From the NCBI GenBank assembly GCA_902496125.1, contig CABUZU010000057.1:1-12246 (forward strand): a DNA stretch of 12,246 nucleotides, read 5' to 3'. The notes beneath the pieces were generated by a model. It did no database searches, was not told the origin of the DNA, and worked only from the letters and a program-made list of their open reading frames with translations. Within the stretch, counting starts at the first letter, position 1; every line of letters starts with the position of its first letter. The translations under genes and the position numbers were made by a program. This document shows positions 7,076-12,246 of this stretch, in pieces. This DNA is from an uncultured Lachnospiraceae bacterium. GTDB lineage: Bacteria > Bacillota > Clostridia > Lachnospirales > Lachnospiraceae.

Positions 7076-7755
7076 AGATAACTTTTGAAAGATTAAAAAA
7101 ATTAGATGCAAACGTTAATGAAGCTTATAAGACACTTCGTACAAATATTCGTTTCTGTGGAGATGATATTAAGGTTGTTGGATTAACGAGTGCATTTCCA
7201 AATGAAGGAAAATCAACAGTTTCTTTTCAATTAGCTAATGCATTTGCCAACGATGGGAAAAGAGCCTTATATATTGATGCCGATATTCGAAAGTCTGTAA
7301 CGATTGCTCGTTATGGAGTAAATGTAGAAACTAAGGGGTTAACCCATCTTTTATCCGGACAGGCAAATATTGATGATTGTATTTGTCAAACGAATATTGA
7401 AAACTTCGATATTGTATTTACTGGACCATTAGTTCCAAATAGTTCCGAATTATTAGGAAATCATTATTTTAGCGAGTTAATAAAAGTAGCTCGTGAGCAG
7501 TATGACTATGTCATTATCGACTGCCCACCACTTGGTAACGTTATTGATGCTGCCGTTATTGCTGAAATTTGTGACGGTTTCGTCTTAGTAATTGAAAGTA
7601 AAAAGACCAGCTACCGTGCATTACAGACATTTAAAAAGCAGATTGAAGCTAGTAAGTGTAGAATTTTAGGTGCCGTATTAAATAAAGCAGATGTTCAAAA
7701 TAAGAAATACAGCTATAACCGTTACGGATATTATGGCACTTATGGAGAATATTAG
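7072..7755 (+). CDS. cpsD: CpsD/CapB-type bacterial tyrosine kinase (BY-kinase)
   Basis: A 227-residue cytoplasmic ATPase-fold kinase. Visible are EAYKTLRTNI (17-26), Walker A SAFPNEGKST (40-49), Walker A' LYIDADIR (67-74), Walker B VIIDCPP (147-153), and a C-terminal tail with seven tyrosines in the last 15 residues (213, 215, 218, 220, 221, 224, 227), the autophosphorylation cluster of the family. Known role: ATP-dependent autophosphorylation at the membrane when bound to CpsC, controlling polysaccharide synthesis or export; CpsB reverses it. The start overlaps the cpsC stop by four bases and has AAGGAG at 7057-7062. It is the last gene of the operon; the 6S RNA promoter begins 43 bases after its stop and no terminator is visible between them. 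Confidence 0.95.
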   Translation: MKITFERLKKLDANVNEAYKTLRTNIRFCGDDIKVVGLTSAFPNEGKSTVSFQLANAFANDGKRALYIDADIRKSVTIARYGVNVETKGLTHLLSGQANIDDCICQTNIENFDIVFTGPLVPNSSELLGNHYFSELIKVAREQYDYVIIDCPPLGNVIDAAVIAEICDGFVLVIESKKTSYRALQTFKKQIEASKCRILGAVLNKADVQNKKYSYNRYGYYGTYGEY

Positions 7756-7798
7756 AGGTACAATTTTTTAGTAATTTTTAACAAAGTAAAAAAAGTAC

Positions 7799-7827
7799 TT
7801 GCAATATAAAAGGGCATGTTGTATAAT
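7799..7827 (+). promoter_or_regulatory. Sigma-A type promoter of the 6S RNA gene
   Basis: TTGCAA (7799-7804), a 17-base spacer and a perfect TATAAT (7822-7827). The expected start is at about 7833-7835, exactly where the outermost 6S pairing begins. As no promoter is visible between the 6S terminator and the next gene, it may also serve that gene by read-through. Confidence 0.85.
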
Positions 7828-7833
7828 AGCCAC

Positions 7834-8058
7834 ATGTTAAGAACTCGATAACCTGGGGTGTTCGATAAATCCTACTATATTTGAACCTACATTACTTTAA
7901 AAGGGATTCCTACATTGCCTATTTGATGTCAAGCCTCCGAACATTTTATGTTCTGTTGATATGAGTGGAAGACAGATGATCAGGTTGCGGTTGCCCACCT
8001 AGCAAGACGCTAGGAGTCAAAGGTAGGACCGGCATTTCGGGGATTCTGAACAAATGAT
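7834..8058 (+). ncRNA. ssrS: 6S RNA (RNA polymerase-sigma regulator)
   Basis: The stretch between cpsD and the next gene holds a 6S RNA of about 225 bases. The closing stem has the 6S sequence signature: CCTGGGGTG followed by TTCG on the 5' side (7852-7864) pairs over nine positions with CATTTCGGG (8033-8041), matching the CTGAGATGTTCG / CGGCATCTCGG arms of E. coli ssrS. Outside it, 7836-7843 pairs with 8044-8051 with one mismatch. Inside, TCCTAC (7870-7875) can pair with GTAGGA (8023-8028). The hairpins CCTAGC/GCTAGG (7998-8003 with 8009-8014) and GAACA/TGTTC (7939-7943 with 7949-7953) fit the 3' bubble side and an apical loop. Known role: mimics an open promoter and binds housekeeping RNA polymerase in stationary phase. 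Exact ends are estimates from the promoter and terminator. Confidence 0.87.
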
Positions 8059-8061
8059 GAA

Positions 8062-8086
8062 AGCAGCACTTAGTGCTGCTTTTTTT
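8062..8086 (+). terminator. Rho-independent terminator of the 6S RNA
   Basis: An 8-bp stem (8062-8069 with 8073-8080) with a TTA loop, followed by a T-tract to 8086. It lies directly after the 6S closing helix and only 20 bases before the start of the SpoIID-family gene. Confidence 0.88.
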
Positions 8087-8106
8087 AACGCATAAGGAGG
8101 GAGCAT

Positions 8107-9489
8107 TTGTTTAAGAAAATTGTTGCTTGTATTTATGTTGCATTATTAGGGTGCCTATGTGCAAAAGTAGTGACTACCGATGCAAAAAAGCCAGAATATT
8201 TAAAATACGTTCAAAGTGTAGAAGAAACACAGCCAAAGCCAAAACCCAAAGACTATTATATCAACGTAGGAATTACCGATGATAATAAAAAATATTTTAA
8301 ACAGGTTTCCTTTACCTGTGATAAAGATTACATAGTAGAGACTAGTTCAAATAAAAAGACAATTCCTGCAAAGAAAAAAGTAACCTATAAATCTTCTGAT
8401 TTTCAATCCGGAGAGAGGGTTTTATTATACTCACCATCTAAAAAGGGCATCAATTGCCTATCTTTAAATCGTTCATTTGGGCATCCAAGTTATCTTGGAA
8501 AAATCGCCTTATATTTTCAGAAAGATAAAATTTATATAGTAAACAGGTTAGAGCTTGAGAACTATTTAAGATTTGTAATTCCTAGTGAAATTTCAGCAAA
8601 TAGTGAAGTGGAGGCATTAAAAGCACAGGCGGTCTGTGCAAGAAGTTATGCGTTTAGTGCTTTAGCAGGGAAAGACAAAAAGGAGCTTACAAATCCAGAT
8701 GCCATTAAAAAGTCCTGTGATGTATGGGATAGCACCGATTCTCAGGTTTATAATAAGCAATTAAGTTCAAAAGCAGTCAAGCAGGCGGTAAAGAAGACGA
8801 AGGGAGAGGTCTTAGTCGATTGTGATACGAAAGAAATCATAAGAACCTGGTATTATTCGACTTCGTGGGGATTTACTGCGGATACTAGCATTTGGCAAAG
8901 TAAAAGTAAGAATTATTCATCGAAGTTATCTGGAAACTTAAAGAAAAAAGAAGTACCCGTGCTTAGTACACTAGACTTAAATACGAATACTGGATTTAGA
9001 AAAGCCTATAACGATTGGAAATCCTTTGACTGTAATTTTTATGATCAAAATATGCCGTGGTTTCGATGGCAGATTGAAACAAACACAACACAATTAACGA
9101 AGAATCTAGCGATGAAGCAAAAAGTTTCTCGCATTCTATGTAAGAAAAGAGGAGTTGGTGGCGGAGTGACGAAATTAGAAATTTGGTTTACCGATGGCTC
9201 AAAAAAGACAGTAACTGGAATGGGAAGGATACGAGAGGTACTTGGAAGTAAAAACTGGAAGATAAAGAAGATGGATGGCTCTATTCGCACGAATTTATCG
9301 GTTTTTCCAAGTGCTTTTTTCTATATTGAACAAAATAAAAATAAGATGATATTCCATGGAGGAGGGTTTGGACACGGTGTAGGACTTAGCCAAGCAGCGA
9401 TGAAACAAATGGCGAAAGACGGAAAGAAATATTCAGAAATTTTGCATTTTTTCTACAACAATGTAAAAATTCAGGATATCAATGAATAA
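8107..9489 (+). CDS. SpoIID/LytB-domain protein (putative cell-wall lytic transglycosylase), TTG start
   Basis: A 460-residue protein with an N-terminal hydrophobic segment (about 4-22) that is either a signal peptide or a membrane anchor; LLGC at 13-16 is a weak lipobox candidate. The SpoIID domain shows VIPSEISANSEVEALKAQAV at 158-177, whose E161 aligns with the essential glutamate of SpoIID, then ARSYAFSA (178-185), and the C-terminal signature GHGVGLSQAAMKQMA (422-436). Known family role: cleavage of glycan strands stripped of stem peptides, needed for forespore engulfment (SpoIID) or acting in vegetative wall turnover (LytB-like). The longer N-terminal part (20-145) differs from classical SpoIID, and no spoIIQ or spoIIID neighbour is seen, so a sporulation role is uncertain. 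TTG 8107 is chosen because AGGAGG (8095-8100) lies six bases before it and no ATG or GTG fits. Confidence 0.88.
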   Translation: MFKKIVACIYVALLGCLCAKVVTTDAKKPEYLKYVQSVEETQPKPKPKDYYINVGITDDNKKYFKQVSFTCDKDYIVETSSNKKTIPAKKKVTYKSSDFQSGERVLLYSPSKKGINCLSLNRSFGHPSYLGKIALYFQKDKIYIVNRLELENYLRFVIPSEISANSEVEALKAQAVCARSYAFSALAGKDKKELTNPDAIKKSCDVWDSTDSQVYNKQLSSKAVKQAVKKTKGEVLVDCDTKEIIRTWYYSTSWGFTADTSIWQSKSKNYSSKLSGNLKKKEVPVLSTLDLNTNTGFRKAYNDWKSFDCNFYDQNMPWFRWQIETNTTQLTKNLAMKQKVSRILCKKRGVGGGVTKLEIWFTDGSKKTVTGMGRIREVLGSKNWKIKKMDGSIRTNLSVFPSAFFYIEQNKNKMIFHGGGFGHGVGLSQAAMKQMAKDGKKYSEILHFFYNNVKIQDINE

Positions 9490-9495
9490 AATACA

Positions 9496-9525
9496 TTGAC
9501 AATGAACTTTAAGTTCGAATATAAT
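9496..9525 (+). promoter_or_regulatory. icd promoter with a 13-base inverted repeat in the spacer
   Basis: TTGACA (9496-9501), an 18-base spacer and TATAAT (9520-9525), both perfect consensus hexamers. The spacer carries GAACTT-T-AAGTTC (9504-9516), a perfect 6-1-6 inverted repeat, well placed for a repressor that competes with RNA polymerase. The regulator is unknown. Confidence 0.85.
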
Positions 9526-9581
9526 AGGGGAAAATAATGATAGGGAAAGGTACTTCTGAGTAGAAGAAAGGGGACGTAACA

Positions 9582-10790
9582 ATGGATAAGATTAAAATGA
9601 CCACTCCACTTGTTGAAATGGATGGAGATGAAATGACAAGAATTCTCTGGAAGATGATTAAGGATGAATTATTACTTCCGTTCATTGACTTAAACACAGA
9701 GTATTATGACTTAGGACTAGAGTATAGAGAAAAGACCAAAGACCAAGTAACCATCGATTCTGCAAATGCAACAATGAAATATGGTGTAGCAGTTAAATGT
9801 GCAACCATTACACCAAATGCTGCACGTATGCCAGAATACAATCTATCTCAAATGTGGAAGAGTCCAAATGGAACCATTCGTGCAATGTTAGACGGAACCG
9901 TTTTTCGTGCACCTATCGTTGTAAAGGGAATTGAGCCATATGTAAAGACCTGGAAGAAACCAATCACCATTGCTAGACATGCTTATGGCGATGTATATAA
10001 GGCAAGTGAAATGAAGATTCCAGCAGCAGGTAAGACAGAACTTGTTTATACCGATAAAGATGGGAAAGAGACAAGAGAACTCATTCATGAATTTGACGGT
10101 CCTGGTATTATTCAGGGTATGCACAACATCAACGCTTCGATTGAAAGCTTTGCAAGAAGTTGTTTCAACTACGCATTAGAAACCAAACAGGATTTATGGT
10201 TTGCATCAAAGGATACCATTTCTAAGAAATATGACCATACCTTTAAAGATATCTTTGCTGATATTTTTGCAGCTGAATATAAAGAAAAATTTGATGCAGC
10301 AGGTATTGAATATTTCTACACCTTAATCGATGATGCAGTAGCTCGTGTTATTAAATCAGAAGGTGGATATATCTGGGCTTGTAAGAATTATGATGGCGAT
10401 GTGATGAGTGATATGGTAGCAACTGCCTTTGGTTCACTTGCAATGATGACTTCTGTCTTAGTATCTCCTAAGGGATATTATGAATATGAAGCAGCTCATG
10501 GAACCGTACAGAGACATTATTACAAGCACTTAAAAGGTGAAAGTACTTCTACAAACTCTGTAGCAACTATTTTTGCTTGGACTGGTGCATTAAATAAACG
10601 TGGTGAATTAGACAACATTCCAGAGCTTTGTGAATTTGCTAAGAAATTAGAGAAGGCTACAATCGATACGATTGAATCAGGAACAATGACAAAAGACTTA
10701 GCTCTTATGACTACGATTGAAAATCCTACAGTAGAAACAAGCGAAGGATTTATTAAGGCAATTCGTAAGACACTTGAAAAGATGCTGTAA
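9582..10790 (+). CDS. icd: NADP-dependent isocitrate dehydrogenase, eukaryotic-type (type II) homodimer
   Basis: A 402-residue enzyme that oxidatively decarboxylates isocitrate to 2-oxoglutarate with NADP, feeding glutamate synthesis in the cytoplasm. The sequence follows the eukaryotic/type II family closely: KSPNGTIR (93-100) with the substrate Ser and Asn, R100 and R109, RHAYGD (132-137) with R132 at the same place as in human IDH1, K210 in FASKDT, D250 in LIDD, and D273 and D277 in NYDGDVMSD for metal binding. AAHGTVQRHY (304-313) supplies R311 and H312, which in this family contact the NADP 2'-phosphate. The length is full. AAAGGGGA (9567-9574) supports the start. It has its own promoter and a UUCG-loop terminator, so it is a single-gene unit. 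No citrate synthase or aconitase gene is next to it. Confidence 0.96.
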   Translation: MDKIKMTTPLVEMDGDEMTRILWKMIKDELLLPFIDLNTEYYDLGLEYREKTKDQVTIDSANATMKYGVAVKCATITPNAARMPEYNLSQMWKSPNGTIRAMLDGTVFRAPIVVKGIEPYVKTWKKPITIARHAYGDVYKASEMKIPAAGKTELVYTDKDGKETRELIHEFDGPGIIQGMHNINASIESFARSCFNYALETKQDLWFASKDTISKKYDHTFKDIFADIFAAEYKEKFDAAGIEYFYTLIDDAVARVIKSEGGYIWACKNYDGDVMSDMVATAFGSLAMMTSVLVSPKGYYEYEAAHGTVQRHYYKHLKGESTSTNSVATIFAWTGALNKRGELDNIPELCEFAKKLEKATIDTIESGTMTKDLALMTTIENPTVETSEGFIKAIRKTLEKML

Positions 10791-10794
10791 TGTG

Positions 10795-10817
10795 ACTCCC
10801 CTTCGGGGGAGTTTTTT
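10795..10817 (+). terminator. Rho-independent terminator of icd with UUCG tetraloop
   Basis: ACTCCCC (10795-10801) pairs fully with GGGGAGT (10806-10812) around a TTCG loop, and six Ts run from 10812 to 10817. It lies five bases after the stop codon. Confidence 0.93.
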
Positions 10818-10834
10818 AATATATGGGATAAGAT

Positions 10835-11716
10835 ATGTTAAATTCGTGTAAGATATGTCCACGAGAGTGTGGAGTGAATAGAAATTTAGGACAAATTGGA
10901 TATTGTAAAGAGGGTAGTGAAATCGCAGCTGCAAGGGCTGCCCTTCACTACTGGGAAGAGCCGTGTATTTCTGGAAAAGAAGGTTCAGGAGCGGTATTCT
11001 TTTCTGGCTGCAACATGGGTTGTGTATTTTGCCAGAATGAGAATATCTCGCACGGAAAAATTGGAAAAGAAATTAGTTTAAGACGTTTAGTAGATATTTT
11101 CTTTGAGTTAAAAGAAAAAGGTGCAAGAAATATTAATTTAGTAACGCCGACGCATTATATTCCTCAGATTAAAGAGGCGATTTTCATTGCAAAGAAAGAG
11201 AAGTTAAATCTGCCATTTGTATACAATACCAGTAGCTATGAAAAAGTAGAAAGCCTTAGAAGCTTAGAAGGGTTAATCGATATCTATTTGCCGGACTTAA
11301 AATATTATAGCAATGAAATGAGTCTAAAATATTCGAAGGCAAATGATTATTTTTCCTATGCTACAAAGGCAATTGATGAGATGGTAAGGCAGGTTGGTAC
11401 CCCAAAATTTGAAGATGATATGATGATACGAGGAGTCATTGTAAGACATTTACTCTTGCCAGAAGGTCTAAATGATTCGAAAAAGATTGTAAAATATCTG
11501 TACCAGACCTATAAAGATGATATTTATATTAGTTTAATGAGTCAATATACACCAATGCAGGGTGTTTTGCCACCATTAAATCGTAAGGTAACGAAGAAAG
11601 AATATGATAAGCTTGTAGACTTTGCAATTGAACTAGGTGTTGAGAATGGTTTTATTCAAGAGGGAGAAACGGCAAGTGAGAGTTTTATTCCGCCGTTTAA
11701 TTGTGAGGGAATCTAA
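10835..11716 (+). CDS. PflX-like radical SAM protein (COG1313 type)
   Basis: A 293-residue cytoplasmic protein with the radical SAM cluster motif CNMGCVFC (C59, C63, C66; CX3CX2C), which binds the 4Fe-4S cluster that cleaves S-adenosylmethionine. An N-terminal cysteine set C5, C8, C12 and C24 in CKICPRECGVN and GYC is typical of this PflX/PflA-like group and may hold a metal or second cluster. The group resembles activating enzymes of glycyl-radical enzymes, but no glycyl-radical enzyme gene is next to it, so the target is unknown. The ATG at 10835 is preceded by GGGATAAG (10825-10832), a modest ribosome site. It follows the icd terminator by 17 bases with no clear promoter in the gap, and precedes thrC, which has its own promoter. 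Confidence 0.88.
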   Translation: MLNSCKICPRECGVNRNLGQIGYCKEGSEIAAARAALHYWEEPCISGKEGSGAVFFSGCNMGCVFCQNENISHGKIGKEISLRRLVDIFFELKEKGARNINLVTPTHYIPQIKEAIFIAKKEKLNLPFVYNTSSYEKVESLRSLEGLIDIYLPDLKYYSNEMSLKYSKANDYFSYATKAIDEMVRQVGTPKFEDDMMIRGVIVRHLLLPEGLNDSKKIVKYLYQTYKDDIYISLMSQYTPMQGVLPPLNRKVTKKEYDKLVDFAIELGVENGFIQEGETASESFIPPFNCEGI

Positions 11717-11726
11717 AAATACAAGC

Positions 11727-11755
11727 TTTACAGATAAAAATCGTTGTGGTATCAT
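11727..11755 (+). promoter_or_regulatory. Sigma-A type promoter of thrC, with extended -10
   Basis: TTTACA (11727-11732), a 17-base spacer and TATCAT (11750-11755) with TGG before the -10 box. A start near 11762 leaves a leader of about 34 bases, too short for a T-box or other riboswitch. Confidence 0.7.
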
Positions 11756-11795
11756 AAAAAACAAAAATCTAAATCTAAGTAAGGGAGTATGATCG

Positions 11796-12246
11796 ATGAA
11801 AGAGATTTTATACAGCAGTACAAGAGGAAAAGATACTGGTTTAACCGCTTCAAAGGCAGTTTTACAGGGACTTGCAACCGATGGTGGTCTATTTGTACCA
11901 GATACAATGCCTACTTTAGATGTAAGTTTAAAAGAACTTGCAGGTAAGAGCTATCAAGAAGTTGCATATGAAGTAATGAAACTATTTTTAACAGATTATA
12001 CAGAAGAAGAATTAAAGCACTGCATTAACAGTGCTTATGATTCTAAATTCGATACCGATAAAATTGCTCCATTAAAAGAAGCAGACGGTGCTTATTATCT
12101 AGAATTATTCCATGGTTCTACGATTGCATTTAAGGATATGGCACTTTCTATTTTACCTTATTTAATGACAACCGCTGCAAAGAAAAATGATATCAAAGAA
12201 GAAATTGTAATTTTAACCGCAACCTCTGGTGATACTGGTAAGGCAG
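11796..12246 (+). CDS. thrC: Threonine synthase, N-terminal part (3' truncated by window end)
   Basis: The first 150 codons are present and the frame is open to the window edge. The start MKEILYSSTRGKD and TDGGLFVP (28-35) are typical of the threonine synthase N-terminal domain. HGSTIAFKDMAL (106-117) contains K113, the lysine expected to bind pyridoxal phosphate, and TATSGDTGKA (141-150) is the phosphate-binding loop of the cofactor. Known reaction: O-phosphohomoserine to threonine plus phosphate, the last step of threonine synthesis. GGGAG (11783-11787), eight bases upstream, supports the start; the ATG at 11789 is in another frame. A dedicated promoter lies upstream, with no thrB or hom gene before it; downstream neighbours are not visible. 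Confidence 0.95.
   Translation, partial: MKEILYSSTRGKDTGLTASKAVLQGLATDGGLFVPDTMPTLDVSLKELAGKSYQEVAYEVMKLFLTDYTEEELKHCINSAYDSKFDTDKIAPLKEADGAYYLELFHGSTIAFKDMALSILPYLMTTAAKKNDIKEEIVILTATSGDTGKA

Noticed and set aside
8140..8156. Lipoprotein signal (LLGC) in the SpoIID-family protein
   Set aside because: The residue before Gly-Cys is Leu, which fits the lipobox poorly, and a second Cys follows at residue 18; a plain signal or anchor is equally likely, so no lipoprotein call is made.
9504..9516. Possible LexA (SOS) box in the icd promoter
   Set aside because: The Firmicutes LexA site needs GAAC and GTTC four bases apart with flanking C and G; here the gap is five bases and the flanking base is wrong on the left.
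10896..11081. A 61-codon + strand frame inside the radical SAM gene
   Set aside because: It lies wholly inside a well-supported gene in another frame and has no recognisable motif.
11717..11795. T-box or other riboswitch upstream of thrC
   Set aside because: The leader from the predicted start is only about 34 bases, with no terminator hairpin or T-box sequence.

Overview
The window looks like a chromosomal segment of a low-GC, Gram-positive anaerobe of the class Clostridia, most likely a Lachnospiraceae-type organism. This is inferred from AT-rich codon use, strong AGGAGG-type ribosome binding sites, a BIG2 surface protein, a SpoIID-family protein, a Firmicutes-style CpsB/CpsC/CpsD module and a eukaryotic-type NADP isocitrate dehydrogenase. 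I cannot name the species. Every gene I can support is on the + strand, and I see no mobile element, CRISPR array or phage gene.

Region by region: (1) 1-421, the 3' end of rdgB (ITP/XTP pyrophosphatase) closed by a terminator. (2) 454-996, a YfcE-type phosphodiesterase, the usual partner of rdgB. (3) 1007-1179, a self-contained tRNA-Trp unit with a near-consensus promoter and a terminator; the tRNA carries two helix mismatches and no encoded CCA. (4) 1247-2164, a stand-alone sugar-type nucleotidyltransferase. (5) 2180-7755, a surface or envelope block: a promoter, a secreted four-BIG2-domain protein with an unrecognised C-terminal region, a weak terminator, an unrecognised multi-pass membrane protein with an ETTKAV tandem repeat, then CpsB-type PHP tyrosine phosphatase, CpsC/Wzz-type modulator and CpsD-type tyrosine kinase. 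The last four genes overlap or nearly touch and look like one operon. (6) 7799-8086, a 6S RNA gene with its own promoter and terminator. (7) 8107-9489, a TTG-started SpoIID/LytB-family protein only 20 bases after the 6S terminator. (8) 9496-10817, icd with a promoter that has a perfect 13-base inverted repeat in its spacer, and a UUCG-loop terminator. (9) 10835-11716, a PflX-like radical SAM protein. (10) 11727-12246, a promoter and the first 150 codons of thrC.

How it fits together: most of the window is housekeeping (nucleotide-pool cleaning, tRNA, 6S RNA, central carbon and threonine metabolism). The accessory-looking part is the 2.2-7.8 kb block. It carries a full phosphorylation-control set (phosphatase, membrane modulator, kinase with a seven-tyrosine tail) with no glycosyltransferase, flippase or polymerase in view, next to a repeat-bearing membrane protein of unknown role and a secreted Ig-like protein. 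This is the best candidate for something undescribed: a kinase module that may control an envelope process other than a standard capsule cluster, or a capsule cluster located elsewhere.
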